Shown: positions 7,632 to 19,266 of the stretch, one piece after another | Numbering within the stretch: the first letter of the stretch is position 1 | Layout of the letters: each line of letters begins with the position of its first letter | Origin: DASSJT01 sp963715025 | GTDB taxonomy: Bacteria > Actinomycetota > Actinomycetes > Actinomycetales > Dermatophilaceae | DNA: 64,000 nucleotides | Direction of reading: 5' to 3' | Assembly: GCA_963715025.1 (NCBI GenBank) | Contig: CAVQQQ010000009.1 | Coordinates: forward strand, 1,479,015-1,543,014 | The notes under the pieces: generated by a model | The model's input: only the letters and a program-made list of their open reading frames with translations | What the model was told of the DNA's origin: nothing | Database searches by the model: none | Position numbers and translations under genes: made by a program

Positions 7632-9779
7632 ATGACGCACGACGACGGGGAGGCACCCTCGCTGGAGCGGTTGCAGGCGCTTGCGCGCGCGCATGGCGTC
7701 GGCGTCGACTTCTGGGGCTTCTATGGCGACCTGCACCCGGTCTCGGCCGTGACGCTCACCCGGATCCTGGGGTCACTCGGCGTCGACGCCAGCACCGCCG
7801 ACGCCGTCGAGTGGGCCTTGGCCGATCGGGACAGCCACGCGTGGCGGCAGATGCTCCCGCCGACTGTGGTCCAGCGACAGGGCGAGTCCGTGCAAGTGCC
7901 CGTACACGTCAACCACGGCGACCCGGTGCGGGTGTGGATCGTCGACGAGCAGGGCCACGAGTGGCCGACTTTCCAGGCTGACCTGTGGGTGCCCCCACGC
8001 GAGGTGGACGGGGTGACGACCGGGCGGGCTACATTCCGGACGCCGGCGGAGCTGCCGCTCGGCTGGCACGTGCTGCGGGCCGACTCGCGGGGACGGCAGG
8101 CCGAGGCGACCCTGGTCGTCGTCCCACAGCGCCTGACGACGGCAGACGAGCTGCCGGCACGCACTGGACGCGATCGGACATGGGGTCTGATGACGCAGCT
8201 CTACTCGGTGCGTTCCGAGCGCTCATGGGGGATCGGGGATGTCGGCGACCTGGCCGATCTCGCGGCCATCGCCGGAGCGGAGGGCGCCGACTGGGTGCTC
8301 GTCAACCCACTGCACGCGGCCGAGCCCCTCCCTCCGGTCGAGAACTCGCCCTACCTGCCGGCGACCCGTCGCTTCTGGAACCCCCTGTACATCAGGGTCG
8401 AGGCGATACCTGAGTGCGCCTACCTCACAGCCGCCGAGTACGCGCGGGTGCTCGAGCTCGGCGCGGCGGCCCGGGCGGGCAACCGGGACGCGTCCGAGCT
8501 CAGGCGAGACCCGGCATACGCGCGCAAGCTCGAGGCGTTGGAGACCGTGTATGCCGTGCCTCGCGCGCCTGGGCGCCGGCTGCTCTTCGAGCGATACCGG
8601 GCCGAGCAGGGGCAGGGCCTGGAGGATTTCGCTCTGTGGTGCGCCCTGCGCGCCGAGCATGGTCCCGACGACCCCTGGTGGGACTCCATGTCGCTGCACA
8701 GTCCGACCGCCGACGCCGAGCGGGAGCGCCTGCGCGACCGGATCGACTTCGCCTGCTGGTTGCAGTGGGTGATGGACGAGCAGTTGCAGGCTGCTCAGGC
8801 GACCGCGGGGGAGTGCGGAATGGGCCTCGGTATCGTTCACGACCTCGCCGTGGGGGTTCACTGGAACGGCGCGGACGCGTGGATCCTGCGAGACGTGCTT
8901 GCCCAGGGGGCGACCGTCGGAGCCCCGGCGGACATGTACAACCAGCAGGGGCAGAACTGGTCGCAGCCGCCGTGGCACCCACGCCGTCTGGCCGACCTGG
9001 GCTACGCGCCGTGGCGCGACATGCTGCGCACGATCCTCAGGCACGCGGGCGGCATCCGGGTCGACCACGTGCTCGGACTCTTCCGACTGTGGTGGGTACC
9101 CGAGGGCCTGCCGGCGAGCGAGGGCACGTACGTCTATTACGACCACGAGGCGCTGGTCGGCATCCTGTGTCTGGAAGCCCAGCGTGCGGGAGCTGTCGTC
9201 GTCGGGGAGGACTTAGGTACGTTCGAGCCCTGGGTGCGCGAGTACCTCGCCGCCAGTGGTGTGCTAGGCACGTCGATCCTCTGGTTCGAGAACGCCGCCG
9301 ATCACACACCGATCCCCCCGGAGGACTACCGCCGGGGCTGCCTCGCCTCGGTGAACACCCACGACCTGCCGCCCACGGCGGGCTACCTCGCAGGGGAGCA
9401 CATCGCGCTGCGCGAGCGGCTGGGTCTCCTGAGCAGGCCGGTGTCTGAGGAGATAGCGGCCGACCAGGAGGAGAAGTCCCGGGTTCTCGCCCTGTGTCGG
9501 GAGCGCGGGCTGCTCAGCGCTGACCCCACCGAGCAGGAGGTGGTGGAGTCGCTCTACCGGCTGGTGGCCAGTGCGCCGTCTCTCATGCATGGCGTCGCGC
9601 TCGTCGACGCGGTGGGTGATCGTCGGATCCAGAACCAGCCCGGGACCGACGAGGAATACCCGAACTGGCGAATCCCGCTCACCGACGCCCAAGGCCGGAC
9701 TGTCCTCGTCGAGGACCTGCCCACCAACGCGCGGGCCCGGTCGCTCTTCGCTGCCGTCCGCGAGACGCTCGCGGGGTAG
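7632..9779 (+). CDS. malQ: 4-alpha-glucanotransferase (amylomaltase) MalQ
   Basis: 715 residues, GH77. The actinobacterial N-terminal extension (about residues 1-150) is followed by LMTQLYSVRSERSWGIGDVGDL. The catalytic core includes HDLAVGVHWNGAD, YNQQGQNW, GGIRVDHVLGLFRLWW (nucleophile Asp), VVGEDLGTF (acid/base Glu) and NTHDLPP (third Asp). It transfers alpha-1,4-glucan segments between maltodextrins. ATG 7632 follows GGGAGGGTG and gives the normal family length; upstream in-frame codons are shadow sequence. The cytoplasmic enzyme is not linked to other maltose genes here. Confidence 0.94.
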   Translation: MTHDDGEAPSLERLQALARAHGVGVDFWGFYGDLHPVSAVTLTRILGSLGVDASTADAVEWALADRDSHAWRQMLPPTVVQRQGESVQVPVHVNHGDPVRVWIVDEQGHEWPTFQADLWVPPREVDGVTTGRATFRTPAELPLGWHVLRADSRGRQAEATLVVVPQRLTTADELPARTGRDRTWGLMTQLYSVRSERSWGIGDVGDLADLAAIAGAEGADWVLVNPLHAAEPLPPVENSPYLPATRRFWNPLYIRVEAIPECAYLTAAEYARVLELGAAARAGNRDASELRRDPAYARKLEALETVYAVPRAPGRRLLFERYRAEQGQGLEDFALWCALRAEHGPDDPWWDSMSLHSPTADAERERLRDRIDFACWLQWVMDEQLQAAQATAGECGMGLGIVHDLAVGVHWNGADAWILRDVLAQGATVGAPADMYNQQGQNWSQPPWHPRRLADLGYAPWRDMLRTILRHAGGIRVDHVLGLFRLWWVPEGLPASEGTYVYYDHEALVGILCLEAQRAGAVVVGEDLGTFEPWVREYLAASGVLGTSILWFENAADHTPIPPEDYRRGCLASVNTHDLPPTAGYLAGEHIALRERLGLLSRPVSEEIAADQEEKSRVLALCRERGLLSADPTEQEVVESLYRLVASAPSLMHGVALVDAVGDRRIQNQPGTDEEYPNWRIPLTDAQGRTVLVEDLPTNARARSLFAAVRETLAG

Positions 9780-9815
9780 CGACAGGGTCGCGCTCGCCAC
9801 GTGCGACGAAGGGCC

Positions 9816-9847
9816 TTGCATCCGGTACCCAGGTACAGATTTACCCT
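9816..9847 (+). promoter_or_regulatory. MerR-type promoter with operator dyad in a 20-bp spacer
   Basis: TTGCAT (-35, 9816-9821) and TACCCT (-10, 9842-9847) are separated by 20 bp. This is the over-long spacer characteristic of MerR-regulated promoters. A dyad GTACC-CA-GGTAC (9825-9836) sits between them, as expected for MerR binding. It precedes the small protein gene at 9882 and the merR-family gene at 10223, indicating autoregulation. Confidence 0.65.
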
Positions 9848-9881
9848 CGGTATGCCGGGTGGTCCGGCTGAGGAGGTACCG

Positions 9882-10226
9882 ATGGAGAATTCCTGGGTGG
9901 CCGTTGAGGCCTGCACGTTGCCGACGGTCGAGCGCCCAGTGCGCGCGGCGGAGTTCGATTCGCTCTTCGCGGAGCTCGTCGAGGAGGTCGCGCGCGTGTC
10001 AGCGACCAGGCTGGTCCTGCGGCTCGGGGGCGGCGAGGGGGTTGCCGAGCGCGCTCAGGGCCTTGCCGAGCGCGAGACGGCGTGTTGTTCCTTCTTCACG
10101 TTCCGGGTAGTGGATGAGGCCGAGGCCGGCGTGCGCCTGGAGGTGGAGGTACCGCGGGAGCGGGTGGCCATCCTGGCCGGTTTGGCCGCACGCGCGGAGG
10201 CGAGCCTGCATGGCCGGGCATCGTGA
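9882..10226 (+). CDS. small cysteine-containing protein co-transcribed with a MerR regulator
   Basis: 114 residues starting MENSWVAVEACTLPTVERP. The ribosome-binding site AGGAGGT precedes ATG 9882. The central ERETACCSFFTFRV carries an adjacent Cys pair; I have seen the CCSFFTF block in uncharacterised actinobacterial proteins encoded beside heavy-metal MerR genes. Its GTGA overlap with the next gene indicates translational coupling. A metal-binding or sensing role for the CC pair is inference; no enzymatic motif is visible. Confidence 0.7.
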   Translation: MENSWVAVEACTLPTVERPVRAAEFDSLFAELVEEVARVSATRLVLRLGGGEGVAERAQGLAERETACCSFFTFRVVDEAEAGVRLEVEVPRERVAILAGLAARAEASLHGRAS

Positions 10227-10708
10227 CGGCATACCCCGAAGAACCGCTCCGGGCGGGTGAGGCCGCCCGGGCAGCCGGGGTCAACCTGCAGACCCTGCGC
10301 TACTACGAGCGGCGGGGGCTGCTGCCCGAGCCGGAGCGGACTCTGGGTGGCCACCGGCTGTACCCGGCCGACGCGGTGACGATGCTGAGGGTGATCAAGG
10401 CGGCGCAGCGGCTCGGGTTCACCCTCGATGAGGTGGCCCAACTGCTGGAGGTTGGCCGGCACCATCACGGGCGGCCGGACGCCGGGCTGCAAGCCCAGGC
10501 GATGAGGAAGATGGCGGAGGTGGATGCGCGGATCGCCGACCTGCGGGTGATTCGGGCGACTCTGGCGGCCGCCATCGACGCGGGCTGCGACGACCTGATG
10601 GTGTGCGCGGAGACCAAAGGGTGCCCACTCCCGTTCGCAGGCTTGGCGGCAGATCCGGCCATGGGGCGAGTCCCGATGAGCGGAGGACGGACAAGGGGTA
10701 TGCCGTGA
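10223..10708 (+). CDS. MerR family heavy-metal-responsive transcriptional regulator
   Basis: 161 residues. The N-terminal winged HTH spans 9-75, with the classic LRYYERRGLLPEPERTLGGHRLY signature, and is followed by the dimerisation helix. Three cysteines near the C-terminus (Cys122, Cys128, Cys134 in GCDDLMVCAETKGCPLPF) form a plausible metal site. The spacing differs from canonical MerR (Hg), so the ligand is open. The GTG start overlaps the upstream stop by 4 bp. It very likely acts on the 20-bp-spacer promoter at 9816. Confidence 0.86.
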   Translation: MTAYPEEPLRAGEAARAAGVNLQTLRYYERRGLLPEPERTLGGHRLYPADAVTMLRVIKAAQRLGFTLDEVAQLLEVGRHHHGRPDAGLQAQAMRKMAEVDARIADLRVIRATLAAAIDAGCDDLMVCAETKGCPLPFAGLAADPAMGRVPMSGGRTRGMP

Positions 10709-10802
10709 GCGCCGGTGCCGCTGGTCGTGCCACCCGACTGCACAAGACGGAATCGATGGACGGCCCCTGTCCTGGGCGGCTCTTCGGCACTACCGTCGAA
10801 AG

Positions 10803-12932
10803 GTGACGCGCGTCGGGCAGCGCTTCTCGGGGACGCTTGGTGATGTGCTCAGCGAGCACCGGCGGAGCCGATTCGTGGGCCGGCAGGCCGAGATCGAGCT
10901 CTTCCGTGCGGCTTTGGACGGCGGCATGGATCCGGCCTTCTCGGTCCTGCATGTCTTTGGCCCCGGCGGCATCGGCAAGACCAGCCTGCTCGCAGCCTTG
11001 GGCGAGACCGCGGCCCAGGCCGGCGCCACGGTGGTCCGTCTCGATGGCCATGACGTGGAGCCGTCGCCTACGAGGGTGCTCGAGGCGCTGGGACAGACGC
11101 TGGTCATTCCCAGCGGGGACGATCCCATTGCCCTGCGTCCAAGGGCCGGGCGGCTGGTGCTCCTGATCGATGCCTATGAGCTCTTCGCCTCCCTCGATGA
11201 CTGGGTCCGCACGCGACTCCTGCCACGGCTGCCCGCGTCGACGATGACGGTGATCGCCGGTCGCTTTGCGCTGACCCCAGCGTGGCGTGCCGACCCGGCC
11301 TGGGGAGCACTGCTTCGAGTGGTGTCGCTGCGCAACCTCGACCCGGAGGACAGTCGCGTCTTCCTGCGCACGGCGGGCGTTGGGGAAGACCTGCACGAGA
11401 AGGTCATTCGTCTCACCTACGGACACCCGCTGGGTCTGGCGCTGCTGAGCGACCTGCTGCTCCGGGGGGGCAAGGTGGAGTCCGACGGGCTGCCGCTCGA
11501 CCTGGTCGAGCTGCTGCTGCCGCGATTCGTGGAAACCGTGCCAGATGCCCGGCGTCGTGCGGCGCTGGGCGCGTGCGCGGTGGCGCGGTGCACGACCGAG
11601 GCGCTGCTCCGCGACGTTCTCGGGGAGGAGGATGTCCACAAGGTGTTCTGCTGGCTGCGGGAGCTGTCCTTCATCGAGTCCCGGCCGGACGGCTTGGCCC
11701 CACACGACCTCGCCCGCGACGTCCTCGACGCCGACCTGCGATGGCGTGACCTCGACAGCTACCGGCGCGTCTTCGACCGGGTCCGAGAGCACAGTCTGGC
11801 GGCGCTGGGGACGGCCCGTGGACGGGCACAGCAGCGAGCCATCTTCGACCTGAAGTTCCTCTTCCACCAGGTGCGCGCCGCGATGTCGCCGGTCGAGTGG
11901 GACTCGTGGGGCCAGTACTATCCCGAACCGGCACGTGCCCTTGACCGCGGCGCGATCGTCGAGCTGGTCCGCGCCTGGGAGGGCGAGGAGTCGGCCGCGA
12001 TCGCTGCCCGATGGGTGGACCGCCAGCCCGAAGGTTTCTCTGTCATCCGCGACCTGGACGGTGAGCTGTTGGGGATGCTGGCGATCGTGGAGCTCACCCG
12101 CTCGTCGCTGAAGGACATCCATGCCGACCCCGCTGCGACGGCGGCGTGGGACTTTGCGCACCGGAGCGCGCCGCCGAGGCCTGGGGAAGCAGTGACGTTG
12201 TGTCGCTTCGTGGTCGATCGGCGCGGCTACCAAGGCCCGTCGCCGACGCTGAATGCGGCCCCGATCGTGACACTGCAGAAGCAGCTCACCACACCGAACC
12301 TCTCGTGGGACTTCCTCGCCCTGGCCGACCCGGACAAGTGGAACGAGTACTTTGCTGCGGCAGACCTCCCGCGTGCCGAGGGGGCCGACTTCACCGTCGG
12401 GAATCGGCGCTACGGGCTCTTCGCTCACGACTTCCGCAAAGTCCCGGTAGACGCCATGACCCAGCTGTGGACCGAGCGCGCACTGGCACAGGAGCCTGAC
12501 CTCGCGCCGCGCACGCAGGCCGACTCGCTTCTCGTGCTGTCCCATGCGGACTTCGAGGCAGCGGTCCGCCAGGGGTTCAAGGACCTGCGGCGTCCCGACC
12601 TGCTCGCGCGCAACCCCCTTCTGCGGACCCGACTGGTGGCCGACAGAACGGCGTCCGGTGCGTCGGGTGCGTCGGGCGCCCCGGCGCTGGCCGGGCTCCT
12701 GCGGGAGGCTGCGGCGACCCTTGCCCAGGATCCCCGCGACGACCGGCTCCTTCGGGCGGTCGATCGTACGTATCTACGCCCCGCCACGACCCAGGAGGCG
12801 GCAGCCGCCATGCTCGGCCTGCCGTTCAGCACCTACCGACGCCACCTCACCCAGGGGATGACCCGCATCGTCTCGGCCCTGTGGGACCAGGAGGTCTACG
12901 GCCAGGACCGAACAGAAGTGAGCACTTCCTGA
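10803..12932 (+). CDS. STAND-type ATPase regulator with C-terminal HTH-like segment
   Basis: About 709 residues. FVGRQAEIELFRAAL precedes a Walker A motif GPGGIGKTSLL (about 53-63). Walker B-like LVLLIDAYE follows at about 120. A helical/winged region then reads GHPLGLALLSDLLL. Near residues 370-560 the sequence resembles an acetyltransferase-like fold (LDGELLGMLAIVE); this is weak. The C-terminus TTQEAAAAMLGLPFSTYRRHL looks like an HTH. The GTG at 10803 abuts an AAAGG, so GTG 10842 is a possible start. The neighbouring flavoprotein gene suggests it regulates that gene; this is inference. Confidence 0.7.
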   Translation: MTRVGQRFSGTLGDVLSEHRRSRFVGRQAEIELFRAALDGGMDPAFSVLHVFGPGGIGKTSLLAALGETAAQAGATVVRLDGHDVEPSPTRVLEALGQTLVIPSGDDPIALRPRAGRLVLLIDAYELFASLDDWVRTRLLPRLPASTMTVIAGRFALTPAWRADPAWGALLRVVSLRNLDPEDSRVFLRTAGVGEDLHEKVIRLTYGHPLGLALLSDLLLRGGKVESDGLPLDLVELLLPRFVETVPDARRRAALGACAVARCTTEALLRDVLGEEDVHKVFCWLRELSFIESRPDGLAPHDLARDVLDADLRWRDLDSYRRVFDRVREHSLAALGTARGRAQQRAIFDLKFLFHQVRAAMSPVEWDSWGQYYPEPARALDRGAIVELVRAWEGEESAAIAARWVDRQPEGFSVIRDLDGELLGMLAIVELTRSSLKDIHADPAATAAWDFAHRSAPPRPGEAVTLCRFVVDRRGYQGPSPTLNAAPIVTLQKQLTTPNLSWDFLALADPDKWNEYFAAADLPRAEGADFTVGNRRYGLFAHDFRKVPVDAMTQLWTERALAQEPDLAPRTQADSLLVLSHADFEAAVRQGFKDLRRPDLLARNPLLRTRLVADRTASGASGASGAPALAGLLREAAATLAQDPRDDRLLRAVDRTYLRPATTQEAAAAMLGLPFSTYRRHLTQGMTRIVSALWDQEVYGQDRTEVSTS
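12913..12931 (+). promoter_or_regulatory. inverted repeat at the 3' end of the ATPase gene
   Basis: GAAGTG-AG-CACTTC (12915-12928), extendable with one bulge to CAG...CTG, spans the last codons and ends 60 bases before the flavoprotein start. It may be a hairpin or an operator for the downstream gene. Confidence 0.3.
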
Positions 12933-12989
12933 CCTGGTGAACGAGCACTCCTCGGGGCCAACCTCCACACGACGAGTCAGGAGGTTGCG

Positions 12990-14408
12990 ATGAACGGAAC
13001 ACGCGGCGACCGGGCTGTGGTGCTCGGCGGCGGCATGGCTGGGCTGTTGGCTGCACGGGTGCTTTCCGATGCCTACGCCGAGGTGGTGGTAGTGGAGCGG
13101 GACGCGCTTCCGGTAGCAGCAGCGCATCGGCGTGGTGTGCCGCAGGCACGGCACATCCACGGGTTGCTCGCTCGGGGCCAGCATGCCTTGGAGGACCTGT
13201 TTCCCGGCCTCACGGCCGAGCTGGTCGAGCTGGGCGCTCCCGCGGGCGACATGCTCCAGGACATCCGGGCCTACGTAGGTGGTCATCGATTCCGCCCCGG
13301 CGCGTCCGGCCTGCTCGCAGTGCAGGCGAGCCGGCCATTGCTGGAGGCGCGCATCCGAGCGCGAGTGCGCCTGCTCCCGCCCGTTGTGTTCATGGACGGA
13401 TGCGACGTCGCCGGAGTCACCGCGTCATCCGATGGTGGTCGAGTCACTGGCGCGCGAGTTGTCAGAAGGCTGGACGGCAGCGCGGAAGAGACGCTGCCGG
13501 CGGATCTCGTGGTCGACGCAACTGGCCACGGTTCGAGGACTCCGGTCTGGCTCGAGATGCTCGGCTACCGGCGTCCTCCTGTGGATCGCGTGCGCGTCGG
13601 GATCGGGTATGCGAGCCGGATCTACCGGCTTAGCCCCGGACTGCTCAGCGGCGACCTGGGAGTCCTCAACGCCGCGACGCCGGCTCATCCGCGGGGCGGC
13701 GCCGTGGCCGCCACGGAGGGCGGTCGCTTCATCGCCACGCTGTACGGAGTCGCCGGCGACTGGCCGCCCACTGACCCGGAGGGGTTCCTCGGCTTTGCCG
13801 CGAGCCTGAGGTTCCCGGACGTCGGCCTCATCCTGCGGGAGGCGGAGCCGCTCGACGACCCGGTCGGTTACCGCTACCCCTCCAGCACACGCCACCACTA
13901 CGAGCGACTCCCGAGGTTCCCCGAGGGACTCCTGGCGATGGGCGATGCCGTGTGCACGTTCAACCCGATCTACGGCCAGGGCATGAGCGTGGTGGCCCTG
14001 GAGGCACTGGCCCTGCGCGACCACCTGGGGCAGCAGTCCGCGCCGCATCCCATGCGATTCTTCAAGCAGACCGGCCGGATCGTGGATGTCCCCTGGAGCA
14101 TGGCCACCAGCGGCGACTTGGCCTTTCCCGGGGTGGTGGGGCAGCGCACGGCCCAGATGCGGTTGATCAACGGGTACGTCGCAAGGCTGCACGCCGCGGC
14201 AGCACACGATGCGGTGATCGGACGGGCCTTCCTGAGGGTCGCCGCACTGGTCGACCCGCCGCAGGCGCTGTTGGCGCCGAGTCTGGTTGCACGCACGCTG
14301 CGGGCGGGTGGTGCGTGGCGGGGTTTCGGCGCACATCAGGCGCTGGGGCAGTCTCGTTGTCCGAAACCACGCGCGGCCGCCACGACGACGAGGGGACGAC
14401 AGCCATGA
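12990..14408 (+). CDS. FAD-dependent monooxygenase-like flavoprotein
   Basis: 472 residues. The N-terminal dinucleotide motif VVLGGGMAGLLAARVL lies at 10-25. VVDATGHGSRTP corresponds to the DG/NAD-FAD motif region, and GDAVCTFNPIYGQGMSVVALEAL is the second FAD motif of the hydroxylase/geranylgeranyl-reductase superfamily. AGGAGGT precedes the ATG. The last 40 residues are low-complexity and basic. It follows the ATPase gene at 57 bases and overlaps the next small ORF as ATGA, so the three probably form one unit. Substrate unknown. Confidence 0.8.
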   Translation: MNGTRGDRAVVLGGGMAGLLAARVLSDAYAEVVVVERDALPVAAAHRRGVPQARHIHGLLARGQHALEDLFPGLTAELVELGAPAGDMLQDIRAYVGGHRFRPGASGLLAVQASRPLLEARIRARVRLLPPVVFMDGCDVAGVTASSDGGRVTGARVVRRLDGSAEETLPADLVVDATGHGSRTPVWLEMLGYRRPPVDRVRVGIGYASRIYRLSPGLLSGDLGVLNAATPAHPRGGAVAATEGGRFIATLYGVAGDWPPTDPEGFLGFAASLRFPDVGLILREAEPLDDPVGYRYPSSTRHHYERLPRFPEGLLAMGDAVCTFNPIYGQGMSVVALEALALRDHLGQQSAPHPMRFFKQTGRIVDVPWSMATSGDLAFPGVVGQRTAQMRLINGYVARLHAAAAHDAVIGRAFLRVAALVDPPQALLAPSLVARTLRAGGAWRGFGAHQALGQSRCPKPRAAATTTRGRQP

Positions 14409-14521
14409 CGACGGCGAGGCTGCTGGCCGCGGTGCTGCTTGTCCCCATCCTGGTCGCCACGGGAGCCATTGCGACCCTTGTATGGGTCATCTGCCGCCGT
14501 CGCTCGCGCGGGCTCGAATGA
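14405..14521 (+). CDS. 38-residue single-span membrane peptide
   Basis: MTTARLLAAVLLVPILVATG followed by AIATLVWVICRRRSRGLE: one hydrophobic helix (about residues 5-30) and a basic cytoplasmic tail. The ATG overlaps the stop of the flavoprotein gene (ATGA), so translation is coupled. It has no known family that I can name. The arrangement and composition favour a real small protein, perhaps a membrane partner of the flavoprotein; that role is inference. Confidence 0.5.
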   Translation: MTTARLLAAVLLVPILVATGAIATLVWVICRRRSRGLE

Positions 14522-14615
14522 CCATTGGGCGCCACGCAGGCAGCAGTGAAGGCCACCTGGCCACGGTCCAGACTCTGGTGCGGGTTCCGCCTGGGCGTGA
14601 CGAAGACGCTGCCTC

Positions 14616-14837
14616 CTAGGGGGGCGCTTGCGGACCGCCGGTGCGGCGCGCGCTGAGAGCCAGTACGGCGCCGACCACCACGAGGAACGAGCCGATGACC
14701 GCCCAGATCGGCTTGCCGCTCATGCCGCTCCCGGCGAGCACATCGAAGCCCTGTAGCGCCCAGACGAGGCCAAGGATCATCAGTACGACACCGACGATAG
14801 CTCTGATTCGAGGGCTCACCCGACTGAGCGTAGACAC
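14616..14837 (-). CDS. small two-helix membrane protein
   Basis: 73 residues. AIVGVVLMILGLVWALQGFDVL and PIWAVIGSFLVVVGAVLALSA form two membrane helices separated by a short GSGMSGKP loop, as in a widespread actinobacterial family of uncharacterised small membrane proteins. Convergent with the preceding gene. No function can be stated. Confidence 0.7.
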   Translation of the reverse strand: MSTLSRVSPRIRAIVGVVLMILGLVWALQGFDVLAGSGMSGKPIWAVIGSFLVVVGAVLALSARRTGGPQAPP

Positions 14838-14933
14838 GGGTCCATGGCAATGACCAGATCCGCAGACGCTCCGGCCTGCTCTTGCTAGTCCGCTTCAGAC
14901 GCTCCTAGCAGTTGGCTGGACTTGCCGGTCGGC

Positions 14934-15344
14934 TCAGCGCAGCTGCTGGATGCGGACGTGGTTGCCCGCGGGGTCGCGGAAGGCGCAGTCGCGAACCCCG
15001 TACGGCTGCTCGGTCGGCTCCTGGACGACCTCGGCGTCGCTGGCCTGCAGCCGGTCGAAGGTGCCGTCGAGGTCCGTGGTGGCCAGGATGATGCTGGCGT
15101 AGGTGCCCTTGGCCATCATCTCGGCGATGGTGCGGCGCTCGTCGTCGGTGATGCCGGGGTCGACGGCCGGCGGGTGCAGGACGATGGAGGTGCTGGGCTG
15201 GCCGGTGGGGCCGACCGTGATCCAGCGCATCCCGCCGTAGCCGACGTCGTTGCGGACCTCGAAGCCGAGGGTGTCGCGGTAGAAGGCCAGGGCGGCGTCC
15301 GGGTCGTCGTGCGGGAGGAAGCTCGCGTGAATCGTGATGTCCAT
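14934..15344 (-). CDS. VOC (glyoxalase/bleomycin resistance) family protein
   Basis: 136 residues with two beta-alpha-beta-beta-beta halves. FLPHDDPDAALAFYRDTLGFEVRND opens the first half, and the second ends with CAFRDPAGNHVRIQQL, the usual VOC C-terminus. The ATG at 15344 lies 5 bases after the AraC-family gene stop, so it is the second gene of that operon. Role unknown (metal-dependent isomerase, dioxygenase or binding protein). Part of this gene is duplicated in decayed form at 19.27-19.46 kb. Confidence 0.83.
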   Translation of the reverse strand: MDITIHASFLPHDDPDAALAFYRDTLGFEVRNDVGYGGMRWITVGPTGQPSTSIVLHPPAVDPGITDDERRTIAEMMAKGTYASIILATTDLDGTFDRLQASDAEVVQEPTEQPYGVRDCAFRDPAGNHVRIQQLR

Positions 15345-15349
15345 GGCGG

Positions 15350-15799
<450 letters not shown>

Positions 15800-15938
15800 C
15801 CTCAAGATCGTGCCACACACAACTGGATGTGGAGCGGGATGAATGCCTACTCCGCCCTGTTGAACGCGCGCCGTTACCGGTCGCGACGAGTCGATACACA
15901 TGAGAGAACTCCTCTCAGGGTCTCCGCGAGGGCCTCGG

Positions 15939-18338
<2,400 letters not shown>

Positions 18339-18386
18339 CGTGTCTCCATCTGTCAGGCGGTGCCGCCTTCGCGGTCTCCGTCGGCG

Positions 18387-18839
18387 TCAGACCAGCCAGC
18401 GGCCGTCGCGCATCAGCTCGCGGTCGGGCAGCTCGTTCACCTCGCGCCAAGCCTGGATACGGCGCGGTGAGATGCGGAACCAGCGGTACGGCGTGGCCAG
18501 CGCACGCGGGTCGAAGCCGGTGTGCGCGACGAACCGGTCACCGCGCTCCTGAGGCAGCGCGTCGATCTCGAGGACCTCGACTTCGCCCTCGATCATGGAC
18601 ACGTCGCGGGTATGGCCCAGCCCCAGCCGAACGGACCGGGTGGCGGCCAGGTTCCTGCCGGTCGGACTGTCCGTCGGCGTGGCCATCAGCAGCGCCCCGC
18701 CGTCCCAGTCGAAGGACAGCGGCACCAGGTACGGCACAGCGTCTGGCGAGGTACTGGCCACCCAGACATCGATGTCGTGGGTGAGCCGATGCTCGGTGTC
18801 GCGACGACGCTGAGCGCGGGAGCGGGGGTCGGCACTCAT
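18387..18839 (-). CDS. PPOX-class (pyridoxamine-phosphate-oxidase-like) F420/FMN protein
   Basis: 150 residues. DIDVWVASTSPDAVPYLVPLSFDWDGGALLMATPTDSPT and TRSVRLGLGHTRDVSMIEGEVEVLE are typical of the split-barrel TIGR03667-like proteins. The end reads ISPRRIQAWREVNELPDRELMRDGRWL. The ATG overlaps the upstream VOC gene stop (ATGA), so both are coupled. Cofactor assignment (F420 versus FMN) is by family only. Confidence 0.8.
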   Translation of the reverse strand: MSADPRSRAQRRRDTEHRLTHDIDVWVASTSPDAVPYLVPLSFDWDGGALLMATPTDSPTGRNLAATRSVRLGLGHTRDVSMIEGEVEVLEIDALPQERGDRFVAHTGFDPRALATPYRWFRISPRRIQAWREVNELPDRELMRDGRWLV

Positions 18840-19192
18840 CGGTCCTGAAGCAGCCCGAGGACGTTGCCATCGGGGTCGGTGACAGTGGCCACCAGGCGGC
18901 CGCCACCTACGTCGTGCGCGGGTTCCTTCACGGTGGCACCCGCGGCGGTCACCTCGGCCAGCTTCGCCTCGATGTCCGGCACGTGCCAGTAGGCCAGCGG
19001 CGAGGTCATGCCCTGCGGTCCACCGCCTGGCACCAGCCCGATGTGCTGGCCTGCGGCCTCGAAGCCGACGTAGTAGGACTCGTCGGTCTGCGGCGGTACG
19101 CCGAGCAGGGCGGTGTACATGGCCTTGGCCGTCGCCAGGTCGGACACGGGATGCAGCACGGTCTTGATTCCCTGGGTGGAAGAGCCGGTCAT
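18836..19192 (-). CDS. VOC family protein
   Basis: 118 residues. IKTVLHPVSDLATAKAMYTALLG and LVATVTDPDGNVLGLLQDR mark the two VOC half-motifs. ATG 19192 is chosen because AGGAG stands 5 bases upstream; the GTG at 19198 would overlap the ribosome-binding site. First gene of a two-gene unit with the PPOX protein. Substrate unknown. Confidence 0.83.
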   Translation of the reverse strand: MTGSSTQGIKTVLHPVSDLATAKAMYTALLGVPPQTDESYYVGFEAAGQHIGLVPGGGPQGMTSPLAYWHVPDIEAKLAEVTAAGATVKEPAHDVGGGRLVATVTDPDGNVLGLLQDR

Positions 19193-19266
19193 GGTCACTC
19201 CTGAAGTCGTGGGTCATATCGACCCGGTGGGATTGTCGGGCCTGAAAGCGAACGGGAAGCCCAGGA

